A stretch of 64,000 nt of DNA from Streptomyces sp. ISL-1 (GTDB lineage Bacteria > Actinomycetota > Actinomycetes > Streptomycetales > Streptomycetaceae): assembly GCF_018614585.1 (NCBI RefSeq), contig NZ_JAGGOI010000004.1, forward strand, positions 124,001 through 188,000, given 5' to 3'. Shown in pieces: positions 40,947 through 49,122 of this stretch. The notes under the pieces are model-generated. The model was not told where the DNA came from. It saw only the letters and a program-made list of their open reading frames with translations, and did not search any database. Numbering within the stretch: the stretch's first letter is position 1; the number at the start of each line of letters is the position of its first letter. The position numbers were made by a program, and so were the translations under genes.

Positions 40947-42307
40947 CCGCCCTGCAACCCGCCCGGCCAGGGCCGCTGGCCAAGCCCGCTCCGGGACGGA
41001 TTCCGTTTCCGGTCGTCGATGAGATCTCCCGGCACTGTCTCCGCGCGGAGGAGCCCGAGACCGTACACATAGAGGTGCACCTGCCCCGGCAGCCGGATCC
41101 GGAGCGGCTCCGGGCCGCGTTCGGCGAGGCCTTGCGCAGGCACCCGCGGATTCTGGTGCGCGAGGCACCCGGCCCCTGGTACCGGCGGCGCTACGAATGG
41201 GAGCTGACGGGTACGCCGGACGTGGATCCGGTCGCCTTCCCGGAGCCGGGGCCCGGCGCGCTCGAGCGGGCCAGAGCCGGAGCACTGGCCGAGGCTCCGC
41301 CGCTGTCCGTCTCCCCGCCCGTGCGGCTGGAGGTGGTGAGACCGTCGCCGACCGGCAGCTCGTGTGTGCTGCTGCTGACGCTCAACCACACCGCGCTCGA
41401 CGGGCCCGCCTGTCTGCGCGTGCTGGCCACGGCCGCCGAGTTGTACGGCGGCGCCGCCGCCGACTCCCCCACGTCACCCGCACGCAATCCGGTCGGCGCG
41501 TCCGGGCCGGAGCCACGATCGCCCGGCCGCACCGTCGGTCCGGGCCGGCCCGCCCGTGTGGCACCCGCGCCCGGTGTCCCGGGAGCCGGCGGAAACGGCC
41601 TGCTGCTGGCCGATCTGCCGGTACCGCGCCGGCCGGCCGGTGCCCGCTACACCGTCAACGATCAACTCCTCGTCGCCACCTGTCTGATGGTCGCCCGCTG
41701 GAATCGGCTGCGCGAATCCGCGCCCCGCCCGATGCGTATCACCGTGCCCATCGACGACCGGCCCCGAGGCGCCGAGATGCCCATCGGAAACGGCACCCGT
41801 CTCGTCGAGGTCGGATTCGGGACGCGGGAGTGCGCGCGGGAGCCCGGCCCCGAGGCGCTCGCCGCCCTGTTGCGGCGCACCGCCGAGCGAACCCGCGCCC
41901 TGAAGTCGGCGCCCCGCCCTCAACTCGGCCACGCCGCCACCTTCCTCACCGCACCGGCCCTGCCCGTCGGGATGCGGGCCGCCCTGACCCGGGTGCTTCG
42001 GCGGGCTGCCGCCCCCTGGACCTCGACGACGCTCCTCAGCAACATCGGGCGCATTCCGTATCCGCTGGACTTCGCGGAGGCGGGCCGGGCGGAGGCCGTC
42101 TGGTTCTCGGCTCCCGCCGCGATGCCGCGCGGGCTGACCGTGACCACCGCGAGCACGCGGGGACGACTGCATCTGGCGCTGCGCTGGTCGCGCGCCCTCC
42201 TCGACGACACGGCAGGACAACAGCTGTGCGGCTTCTTCGCCGAATATCTGGCGGCTATGTCGGCCATGGCAGCCCTGCCGGCCGTTTCAGGAGGTGACGG
42301 GCCATGA
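40943..42307 (+). CDS. Condensation-domain-like acyltransferase
   Basis: This is a 454-residue protein with the chloramphenicol-acetyltransferase/condensation fold. The active-site motif appears as LNHTALDGPACLRVLATAAE (an HHxxxDG variant in which the first His is Asn), followed by the latch-region RITVPIDDRPRGAEMPIGNG. A Pro/Gly-rich disordered insert lies between the two halves (about 160-205). Relatives include mycobacterial Pap-type acyltransferases and stand-alone condensation enzymes. In this operon it probably attaches an acyl or aminoacyl group to the glycan, but no carrier protein is nearby. It overlaps both neighbours by 4 bp (ATGA). Confidence 0.85.
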   Translation: MTALQPARPGPLAKPAPGRIPFPVVDEISRHCLRAEEPETVHIEVHLPRQPDPERLRAAFGEALRRHPRILVREAPGPWYRRRYEWELTGTPDVDPVAFPEPGPGALERARAGALAEAPPLSVSPPVRLEVVRPSPTGSSCVLLLTLNHTALDGPACLRVLATAAELYGGAAADSPTSPARNPVGASGPEPRSPGRTVGPGRPARVAPAPGVPGAGGNGLLLADLPVPRRPAGARYTVNDQLLVATCLMVARWNRLRESAPRPMRITVPIDDRPRGAEMPIGNGTRLVEVGFGTRECAREPGPEALAALLRRTAERTRALKSAPRPQLGHAATFLTAPALPVGMRAALTRVLRRAAAPWTSTTLLSNIGRIPYPLDFAEAGRAEAVWFSAPAAMPRGLTVTTASTRGRLHLALRWSRALLDDTAGQQLCGFFAEYLAAMSAMAALPAVSGGDGP

Positions 42308-43023
42308 CGGGAACGCTCCCCGCGGGACTGCGGGAGTTCTACGAGAACCCGGCCGTCCCCGTCGCCTCCGGAGACGAGCGCAGCCGCCGCCAGGCCGTGA
42401 TGCTGGCCCGAGTGCTGCCGCCCGAGCCCTCCCTCGTCGTCGACGTCGGCTGCGGCGACGGCTCCGCGGCGGCCACCGCGGGTCCGCTCCTGCGCGATCA
42501 CCGGATCGTCGGCATCGACTGGTCCCAGGACGCGCTGCGCCGGGCCGCCACCCGGATGAACCATGTCGTGCGCGGTGAACTCACCTCGGGCGGCCTGCCA
42601 TTGGCCGACGCGAGTGCCGACGCCGTGCTCTTCAGTGAGGTGATCGAGCATCTGGTGGATCCCGACAGCGCCATGGACGAGCTGCGCCGCATCCTCAAGC
42701 CGGGCGGCCATCTGATGCTCTCCACCCCGAACCTGGCCGCCTGGTACAACCGGGTGCTACTGGCCGCCGGGGTGCAGCCAGTCTTCTCGGAGGTCAGCCT
42801 GCGCGGCATTCACGGCCGCCCGGGAACCCAAGTGGTCGGCCATCTACGTCTGTTCACCGCCCGCGCCCTGCGGGGATTCCTCGCCGCCGCGGGCTTCGAT
42901 GTGGTCACCCTGGCCGGCGCGCCCTTCCACGGTGTCCCGCGCCCACTGCGCCTTGTGGACCGGGCTGCCTGCGCCGTGCCATCTCTGGCCTCCATCCTCC
43001 TGGTGCACGCCAAGCGGGTGTAG
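42304..43023 (+). CDS. SAM-dependent methyltransferase (UbiG/Methyltransf_11 type)
   Basis: This is a 239-residue methyltransferase. Motif I is LVVDVGCGDGSAAATA, followed by RIVGIDWSQDALRRAATRMN, LPLADASADAVLFSEVIEHL and KPGGHLMLSTPNLAAWYNRV. The SxxFSEV...GIHG segment and the C-terminal hydrophobic tail (SLASILLVHAKR) suggest contact with the membrane. The ATG overlaps the previous stop. It is probably the second methylation step of the envelope pathway; the acceptor is unknown. Confidence 0.9.
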   Translation: MTGTLPAGLREFYENPAVPVASGDERSRRQAVMLARVLPPEPSLVVDVGCGDGSAAATAGPLLRDHRIVGIDWSQDALRRAATRMNHVVRGELTSGGLPLADASADAVLFSEVIEHLVDPDSAMDELRRILKPGGHLMLSTPNLAAWYNRVLLAAGVQPVFSEVSLRGIHGRPGTQVVGHLRLFTARALRGFLAAAGFDVVTLAGAPFHGVPRPLRLVDRAACAVPSLASILLVHAKRV

Positions 43024-43027
43024 CGCC

Positions 43028-43936
43028 ATGTGGTGGGGGGTGGCATCGGCCCTGCTGGCCAACGTCTTCTACAGCACCGGCTTCGTACTCGAGAAGCGGG
43101 CGCTGTCCGGTCTGCCGCGACTGAGTACGGGACAACCGGCCCGAGTCGTACGACTGCTCATCGGCAGCCCACTGTGGCTCGGCGGTTCGCTCGCGCTCGC
43201 CGCCGGCTTCGCGGCACAACTCGCCGTCTACCGCACACTTCCCATCGCCGCCGCGCAGGGCATCTTCGTGTCCGGTCTCGTGCTGCTCCTGCTGCTCTCC
43301 TCGGTCGTGCTGGGCGAGCGGCCCAGCGGCCGGGAGCGACGTGGCGTGGTGATGATCACCCTCGCCCTGCTGATGGTCATGGCCTCTCTCCAGGACTCCG
43401 ACGCCGTGGGCGGGCATGCCTCGGCCGGCCGCGTCCTGCTGATCTGTCTGCCCGCGCTCGCGGCGGGGCTCGGGTTGTACTGGGCGGTGGAGCGCCGGAC
43501 CCGCCGCCGTCACCGGATGCCGACCGCGGGTGTCGAATACGGCGTCGCCGTCGGCCTGTTGTACGGCGTCAGCTCACTCGCCATCAAGGGCGTCTCCGGT
43601 CATCTGACGACCAGTGGTGTCGGGGACGCGTTATTCGACCTGCTGAGGTCTCCCTACCCGTACATCCTGCTCTTCACGGGAGCCACCGGTCTGGTCCTGT
43701 CCCAGACCGCGCTGCAGCGCTGCCGGGCGTCTCTGATCGTGCCCGTGTGCACCACCGTCACCTGTCTGTTCACTGCCGCGCTCGGCACTTTCGTCTTCGG
43801 CGAGTCCCTGCCCGGGGACCCGCTGCGGCTCGCTCTGCGGCTCGGCGGCACCGCACTGGCCGTCTCGGTCCTGCTGATGCTTCCGCGGCATGACCAACAC
43901 CCCACTCCCGCGAAGGAATTGGCCCGTGAAGCCTGA
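43028..43936 (+). CDS. EamA/DMT-type membrane transporter, TTA-containing
   Basis: This 302-residue integral membrane protein has about ten helices in two EamA-like halves (WWGVASALLANVFYSTGFVL, VYRTLPIAAAQGIFVSGLVL, LLYGVSSLAIKGVSGHL, LFTGATGLVLSQTALQRCRA). The short gap of 4 bp after the upstream methyltransferase and the overlap with the Trm112-like gene place it in the same operon. It may flip or export a lipid-linked or sugar intermediate, as small-multidrug/EamA relatives of ArnE/F and GtrA-like function do. Codon 202 is TTA (43631-43633), so its translation probably needs the bldA tRNA. Confidence 0.88.
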   Translation: MWWGVASALLANVFYSTGFVLEKRALSGLPRLSTGQPARVVRLLIGSPLWLGGSLALAAGFAAQLAVYRTLPIAAAQGIFVSGLVLLLLLSSVVLGERPSGRERRGVVMITLALLMVMASLQDSDAVGGHASAGRVLLICLPALAAGLGLYWAVERRTRRRHRMPTAGVEYGVAVGLLYGVSSLAIKGVSGHLTTSGVGDALFDLLRSPYPYILLFTGATGLVLSQTALQRCRASLIVPVCTTVTCLFTAALGTFVFGESLPGDPLRLALRLGGTALAVSVLLMLPRHDQHPTPAKELAREA

Positions 43937-44135
43937 CGATCCCCTGCTCCGGATCATCGCCTGCCCGATCGACAAGGGGCGGCTCACGCTGCTCCTGCCC
44001 GAGGAGGCCCTCTACAACCCGCGGCTGCACCGCCGCTATCCGATCATCGATGGGATCCCCCAGCTGCTTCCCTCCTCCGGTATCCGGGTACCGGACGAGG
44101 AACACGAGCGGATCCTCAGACGGATCGGCACATGA
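43926..44135 (+). CDS. Trm112/UPF0434-like small zinc-ribbon protein
   Basis: This is a 69-residue Trm112-like protein. The core PLLRIIACPIDKGRLTLLLP and YPIIDGIPQLLPS is characteristic; only one of the usual four zinc cysteines (ACPIDKG) is visible, as in many UPF0434 members. Trm112 proteins activate partner methyltransferases. With two methyltransferases in the same operon this one could partner either of them. The GTG at 43926 has AAGGA upstream and overlaps the transporter gene; an ATG at 43890 is an alternative. Confidence 0.85.
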   Translation: MKPDDPLLRIIACPIDKGRLTLLLPEEALYNPRLHRRYPIIDGIPQLLPSSGIRVPDEEHERILRRIGT

Positions 44136-44150
44136 CACTCGCCGCCCGGA

Positions 44151-44162
44151 CCCGGGCCCGGG
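44151..44162. terminator. Palindrome between converging operons
   Basis: A 12-bp perfect palindrome CCCGGGCCCGGG lies between the envelope operon end and the MATE gene stop, within a GC-rich stretch containing further GGCC repeats (44190-44215). It is a plausible bidirectional terminator. An ATGA-coupled frame starting at 44132 runs through it but is Arg/Pro-rich and overlaps the MATE gene, so I do not call it. Confidence 0.4.
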
Positions 44163-44220
44163 CCGCCCGTCCACGATCAGCCGGCAGGCCCGGTCCGGCC
44201 AGGCCAGGCCAGAGACAAGG

Positions 44221-45630
44221 TCAGGCCGGGACCGGCTCGATCGTGCGGCTGCCCAGTGCCTGGCCGTACCGGCGCAGGAGGAGTACCGCTGTGGTGGCCA
44301 GGCCGGTCAGCAGGCCGAGCCAGATGCCGAGGGTGTCGAAGCCCCCGGGGTAGGCGAGGAGCCATGACGCGGGGAGCCCGACGGCCCAGTAGCCGATGAG
44401 GGTTATGCGGAAGCCGCTCCTGGTGTCGTCGAGGCCGCGCAGGAGTCCCACGCCGATGTTCTGCGCGCAGTCGAAGAACTGCAGGAACGCGGTGACGATG
44501 AGCAGGTGGGTCGCGATGGTGAGGGCCTGTTCGGAACCGGAATCCAGGAAGGGGGCCAGGACCAGCCGGGGCATCGCGAGGTAGGCGATGCCAACGACGG
44601 TCATGACGGCCGCGGCGCAGGTGAGTGCGGTGTTCTTGAGGCGGCGTGCGTCGTCGGTACGGCCCAGGGCGAGTTCGCGGCTGACGTTGATGGATGCGGC
44701 GTGGGAGAGGCCGACGGCTACCTGGAAGACGATGTAGACGAGCTGGTTGACGGCCGTGTGCGCGGCAAGGGCGGCGGGGCCGAAGGAGCCGGCCATCAGC
44801 GCGGTGATGGAGAAGAAGCCCGCTTCCGAGCCGTAGGTCGCCGCGATCGGAACGCCGAGGCCGATGAGCCGCTTGACGGTGGCCGGGTCCGCCTTTGCCA
44901 CGTTCAGGGTGAGCAGCGGCGCCAGCTCGCTGTCCTTCTTCGCCGAGACGTACAGGGCGAGGAAGGACAGGAGGTACACGGTGGAGGTCGCGACGCCGAT
45001 ACCGGTCAGGCCGAGACGCGGCAGTCCCCAGGTGCCATGGATGAGGGCCCAGTTCAGGCCCGCGTTGACGGCGATGGACGCGATGGTGATCTGCAGCAGG
45101 GCCTGGGGGCGCCGCATTCCGACCGTGAACTGGCGGATGGCCTGGAACCACAGGCAGGGCAGCAGGCCCGGAGCCAGGGCGATGAGCAAGGTCCGGGTGC
45201 GTTCGACGACGGCGGCATCCTGTCCGAGCCAGGTCAGGGCAGGGCCGATGAGGATCATGAGGACGGCTCCGGCGATGCCGGCGAGGGTCGCCACGGCCAG
45301 GCTCGCCCGGACGATCGCCCGGACCTCCTCGTGTTCCCCCGCCTTCCCCTCGGGTTGTCGCTCCGACTGCCCCGACTGCGCCGACTTCTCGGCGCGGGCC
45401 GCCGCGGCGGCGATCTGATTGCCGACGGAGGTGACCAGGCCGACGCCCATCGTGCGCAGCTGGTTGAAGATGACGATGGCCAGGCCGCCCGCGGCGAGCT
45501 CCTGGGTGCCGAGCAGCCCCATCATCACGGTGTCGGTGGTGGTCAGGGCGACCTGCGCGAGCTGCGTGAGGATGAGCGGGACGGCGAGGGTGGCCAGCGC
45601 GCGGCTGTCGCGGAGAAGAGTGGTCAGCAT
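44221..45630 (-). CDS. MATE family efflux transporter (probable siderophore exporter)
   Basis: This is a 469-residue multidrug-and-toxin extrusion protein. About twelve membrane helices are arranged as two six-helix halves (LATLAVPLILTQLAQVALTT; GLGVPIAATYGSEAGFFSIT; AAHTAVNQLVYIVFQVAVGL). A charged loop of about 25 residues (AEKSAQSGQSERQPEGKAGE) sits between helices 2 and 3. The ATG at 45630 is 4 bases after the SbnA-like gene stop. It is the last gene of the metallophore biosynthesis arm and most likely exports the product using a cation gradient. Confidence 0.92.
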   Translation of the reverse strand: MLTTLLRDSRALATLAVPLILTQLAQVALTTTDTVMMGLLGTQELAAGGLAIVIFNQLRTMGVGLVTSVGNQIAAAAARAEKSAQSGQSERQPEGKAGEHEEVRAIVRASLAVATLAGIAGAVLMILIGPALTWLGQDAAVVERTRTLLIALAPGLLPCLWFQAIRQFTVGMRRPQALLQITIASIAVNAGLNWALIHGTWGLPRLGLTGIGVATSTVYLLSFLALYVSAKKDSELAPLLTLNVAKADPATVKRLIGLGVPIAATYGSEAGFFSITALMAGSFGPAALAAHTAVNQLVYIVFQVAVGLSHAASINVSRELALGRTDDARRLKNTALTCAAAVMTVVGIAYLAMPRLVLAPFLDSGSEQALTIATHLLIVTAFLQFFDCAQNIGVGLLRGLDDTRSGFRITLIGYWAVGLPASWLLAYPGGFDTLGIWLGLLTGLATTAVLLLRRYGQALGSRTIEPVPA

Positions 45631-45634
45631 GGGG

Positions 45635-46663
45635 TTATCGGTTCCTGCGGAGTTTGGTGAGGAGCTCGTCGATTTCCCGTTCCGCATCCGTGTCGAGGAG
45701 ATCGCGGGCTTGCATCCAGTCGTCGTTGAAGACGGTGTCCATGTACTTCTCGCCGCCGTCGTTCACCAGCGCGACCATAGTCGTGCCGGGGGGAAGCGAT
45801 GACAGTCGGGTCAGCGCCTCATGGACGACGCCGCCCGCGGAGCCGCCGATGAGGAGTCCGGTGCGCGCGACCGCACGGCAGGTGGCGAACGCTTCGATGT
45901 CGCCGACCTTGACTCCTTCGTCGATGAGGTCGAAGTCGACGAGCAGACCGATCTCGGCCCCCTCGGGGGTGCCGGTGCCGGACTGGTAGTAGTCGTGGGC
46001 CGGGCCGCCGAACGCGATCGATCCCTTGGGCTCGACACCGATGGTGGAGAAGTCCGCTATGAGCTTGCGCAGTTCGCGGGCGGTGCCGCACAGGGCCCCG
46101 CCAGTGCCGACCGCGCCGATCAGGACGTCGATACGGCCGTCGAGGGCCTCGCTCAGTTCATGGGCGACGGGGAAGTAGCCGACGCCATTGCTGGGGTTGT
46201 TGTGCTGCTCGGTGAAGATGGTGTTGTCCTGCCCGCGGGCCATGTCTTCGGCCAGCTCCTCGCGGGCGGCGGTGGCCAGCTCCTCGGTGCCGTCGTCGAC
46301 GACGTAGACGAGTTCGGTGCCCAGGGCCTTCATGCCGCGCAGCTTGTCGGTGCAGGCGTGGTGGTCGACCACGGCGGTGAAGGTGTAGCCGCGTTCGGCG
46401 GCGATGACGGCGAGACCGAGGCCGGTATTGCCGGACGTGGACTCGATGATCCGGCCGCCGGGCCGCAGCTCACCGCGTTCTTCGGCATCGGTGACCATCT
46501 GGCGGGCCATGCGGATCTTCGCGGTGCCGGTGGGGTTGAACATCTCCAGCTTCAGCAGCAGGCGGCTGCCGGTTTCTGTGGTGGCCAGTTCGAGCAGGGG
46601 GGTGTAGCCGATGAGGTCGGACACGCGGGAGACCACGGCGGGGCGCTGAAGTGCTCCGGGCAT
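45635..46663 (-). CDS. SbnA-like PLP-dependent beta-substituting enzyme
   Basis: This is a 342-residue cysteine-synthase-fold enzyme. The PLP lysine lies in EMFNPTGTAKIRMARQM, where cysteine synthases usually have GxxKDR; the substrate loop is ESTSGNTGLGLAVIAAERG and the phosphate loop GAVGTGGALCGTARELR. The family member SbnA condenses O-phosphoserine with glutamate to N-(2-amino-2-carboxyethyl)glutamate; a related enzyme would use another amino acid such as aspartate. A ribosome site (AGGAG) precedes the ATG. It sits 44 bp after the SbnH-like gene and 4 bp before the MATE gene, in an iron-regulated operon. Confidence 0.9.
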   Translation of the reverse strand: MPGALQRPAVVSRVSDLIGYTPLLELATTETGSRLLLKLEMFNPTGTAKIRMARQMVTDAEERGELRPGGRIIESTSGNTGLGLAVIAAERGYTFTAVVDHHACTDKLRGMKALGTELVYVVDDGTEELATAAREELAEDMARGQDNTIFTEQHNNPSNGVGYFPVAHELSEALDGRIDVLIGAVGTGGALCGTARELRKLIADFSTIGVEPKGSIAFGGPAHDYYQSGTGTPEGAEIGLLVDFDLIDEGVKVGDIEAFATCRAVARTGLLIGGSAGGVVHEALTRLSSLPPGTTMVALVNDGGEKYMDTVFNDDWMQARDLLDTDAEREIDELLTKLRRNR

Positions 46664-46707
46664 CGAATGCTCCTGTGAAGGGGGTTGGTGGTGCGACGGC
46701 TCAGGGG

Positions 46708-48078
46708 TCAGGTGAAGTGACGGTCCAGCCGCCAGCGCGGACGCGGTCGCTCGGTGTGGTCGACGACGACCTTGGGCGGCAGGGCCAGGTCGTGGAAGGG
46801 CGACTCGTTGGAGTCCATCTGGTAGCCCGCCGTGTTGGGGTACACGAGCAGGTCACCGACGCGCGGCTGTCGGGGGAAGGGGATCTTCCGCCAGGTCAGC
46901 ATGTCCGATTCGAGGCAGGTCGCGGCTCCCACGGCGGCGGGGTACGTACCTGTTGAGGCGTCCGGGCTCCGGGAGAGCAAGTACGGGTCGGGCAGGTACT
47001 CGCTGTTGAACCACTGCTCGGACAGGCTCAGGCTGGTGCCGTCGACGGTCAGGAGCCGATAGCCGTCGCGGTCCTTGACGCCCTGGATCCGGAACACCGT
47101 CGCGCCGGCGCGGTCGAGCAGGGCCCGGCCGGGCTCCATCAGCAGGACGACGCCGGATTGCCTCAGCAGCTCGGCGAGGCTCCGGCCATGTCCCTCGGGG
47201 CGCGCGGCGAGTAGCGATCGCAGCGCCTCGGCTCCGGCGGCCGGAGAGTGATACGGGTAGAAGTCGCCGGTGGTGAACGACTTGCCCGCGTGGTAGTGGC
47301 CGCTGCTGTGTTCGCTGAGGAAGGTGTGCCAGCTGTCGGCGTCCGTATAGCTGATCGCCAGGCCGCCGCCGATGCTGATCCTGTCGGCTTCGAGCCCCAG
47401 GGCGCGGGCCTTGAGGCACAGTTCGACCAGGTGTCCGGCGAGGTCGGCGCGCGGCTGGACGGCGTAGCCGGAGAGGTGGAAGCTGAAGCCCTCCATGCGT
47501 ACGGAGTCGCCTGCGCGTACGCAGCGGTCCATGGCGATGGCCAGCTCGGCGTCGTTCATGCCGAAGCGGCTGCTCGGCTGGGCGGGCGGCAGGCAGCGCA
47601 GCAACAGCCGGGCCGGGCCGACCGTGCCGGGGAGTACCGCCGAGATGATGGTGTCGAGTTCGTCGAGCGCGTCCACCGCGACCAGCGAGCCGTGCCGCAC
47701 GGCGAGGCGCAGCAGGTCCTCGCTCTTGGCCGGACCGGTGACGACGATGTTCTCCCCGCGTACGCCGTGTCCCAGGGCCTCGCGCAACTCACCGACGGAT
47801 GCGACGTCGACGCCCGCCCCGCCGGCCGCGCACCGTTCGATCCACACCGCGGCCTTGTTGGCCTTCTTCGCGAAGTACACGAACCCGTCGACGCCCGCGG
47901 ACTCCAGGGCGGCCCGCATCGCTTCCAGATTGGCGTCGAAGGCGTCGGGCAGCAGGAAGTGGAAAGGTCCGCCGAAGGCGTAGGAGAGTTCCTCGATCAG
48001 TCCACTGGCCAAGACCGCGTCCGTTGCGGCGTCCGGCAGCGCCGGCAGGGTCGGCCGGCGGGCTGGGCTCACTGCCAC
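46708..48078 (-). CDS. SbnH-like PLP-dependent decarboxylase (fold III)
   Basis: This is a 456-residue group IV decarboxylase of the ornithine/diaminopimelate type. The PLP lysine is in DGFVYFAKKANKAAVWIERC, the phosphate loop in DRISIGGGLAISYTDADSWH and the C-terminal active-site strand in GDLLVYPNTAGYQMDSNESP. SbnH removes a carboxyl group during staphyloferrin B synthesis; here it probably decarboxylates the SbnA-type product to give an ethylenediamine unit. GTG at 48078 is used; the second in-frame GTG at 48072 would overlap the previous stop as GTGA and may be the true start. Confidence 0.9.
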   Translation of the reverse strand: MAVSPARRPTLPALPDAATDAVLASGLIEELSYAFGGPFHFLLPDAFDANLEAMRAALESAGVDGFVYFAKKANKAAVWIERCAAGGAGVDVASVGELREALGHGVRGENIVVTGPAKSEDLLRLAVRHGSLVAVDALDELDTIISAVLPGTVGPARLLLRCLPPAQPSSRFGMNDAELAIAMDRCVRAGDSVRMEGFSFHLSGYAVQPRADLAGHLVELCLKARALGLEADRISIGGGLAISYTDADSWHTFLSEHSSGHYHAGKSFTTGDFYPYHSPAAGAEALRSLLAARPEGHGRSLAELLRQSGVVLLMEPGRALLDRAGATVFRIQGVKDRDGYRLLTVDGTSLSLSEQWFNSEYLPDPYLLSRSPDASTGTYPAAVGAATCLESDMLTWRKIPFPRQPRVGDLLVYPNTAGYQMDSNESPFHDLALPPKVVVDHTERPRPRWRLDRHFT

Positions 48079-49094
48079 AGCGCTACCTCGGTGCCCAGGC
48101 CCTGGGCCAGCGCGAGCTGCGCGAAGCGATGGCCGAGAGCGATGTCGGTGACGACCAGGCCGCTGTTGTAGGCGAAGATCCGCGCCTCGGCCGAGCGGCG
48201 GCCGGCCGCGACACCCGCGAGTACGGGCGGGAACTCGCTGTCGACCGCGGGGAGTTTGCCGTCGGCATCGGCCATGTCGGTGCCGGTGACGTTCATCTGC
48301 GCCTCGCTCGTGGCGATGACGCGGTCTGCCTGGTGGAGGGTCGAGGGGGCGAGACCGTGGCCGACCAGGATGGACAGCGCGCCGGGCCTCAGCCAGTCCG
48401 CCTCGACTGCGGCCGGTGTGTGCCCTCCGGCGGTGGCGACGATGACGTCGGCGTCCGCGGCCGCGGCGCGCAGATCGGTGACGATCTCCAACTCCCGCTC
48501 CGGGAAGTGCGTGTGCAGCTGTTCACGGACCGCGGTGATGCCCTCGGCGTGGGTGCCGAACAGCATCAGCCGGTCGAGGTCCGGGAGGGTGGTGAGGAGG
48601 AACGGCAGGGCGAGGCGGCCCTGCGTCCCGGTGCCGATGACCAGCGCGGTGCGGGCGCCGGGGGCCGCGCATTCGCGGGCCAGCAGCGCGGAGACGGCCG
48701 GGGTCCGCAGCGACCCGATACGGGAGCAGTCCATCATCGCCACCGGCAGGCCGGTGACATCGTCGTAGATCGTGAGCGACGTGTAGTAGTGCTGCTCCTC
48801 ACGGCCCTTGTCCAGGCCGTGCTTGTAGGAGGTCTTGATCGCGACGACCTCGCGTGAGCCGTCCCGGCCCAGCATCGCGTACGAGACCGAATGCCCGTCC
48901 CGCGGCTTGACGGTCAGCTTCCGGGGGTTGTCGGACAGACCGCCGTGGAGGGTGCGGTAGGCGCCTTCCACGGTGGCAACCACGTCGGCCAGGGATATGT
49001 CGATCCCGGCCAGGTCCGTGGTCGAAAGGATCCGCAGGTGCTTGTCGTCGCCGGACACGGGGGCGCCGACGGGGGCGGTCGAGGTGTCGCTCAT
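48069..49094 (-). CDS. SbnB-like ornithine cyclodeaminase-family dehydrogenase
   Basis: This is a 341-residue protein of the ornithine cyclodeaminase/mu-crystallin family. The catalytic residues lie in YAMLGRDGSREVVAIKTSYK and the NAD motif is ALVIGTGTQGRLALPFLLTT; an MMDCSRIGSLRTPAVSALLA segment forms the active-site floor. SbnB oxidatively cleaves an N-substituted amino acid; other members do the reverse, a reductive amination joining a keto acid to an amine. Either could operate here. The ATG at 49094 lies 28 bp after the oxygenase gene; its 3' end overlaps the decarboxylase gene. Confidence 0.9.
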   Translation of the reverse strand: MSDTSTAPVGAPVSGDDKHLRILSTTDLAGIDISLADVVATVEGAYRTLHGGLSDNPRKLTVKPRDGHSVSYAMLGRDGSREVVAIKTSYKHGLDKGREEQHYYTSLTIYDDVTGLPVAMMDCSRIGSLRTPAVSALLARECAAPGARTALVIGTGTQGRLALPFLLTTLPDLDRLMLFGTHAEGITAVREQLHTHFPERELEIVTDLRAAAADADVIVATAGGHTPAAVEADWLRPGALSILVGHGLAPSTLHQADRVIATSEAQMNVTGTDMADADGKLPAVDSEFPPVLAGVAAGRRSAEARIFAYNSGLVVTDIALGHRFAQLALAQGLGTEVALWQ

Positions 49095-49122
49095 GGTGTT
49101 CCTCCAGTCCGTGGGCGGGTGT

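Noticed and set aside
44132..44353. 73-codon frame overlapping the Trm112-like stop as ATGA
   Set aside because: Arg/Pro-rich, passes through GC palindromes and overlaps the convincing MATE gene on the other strand.
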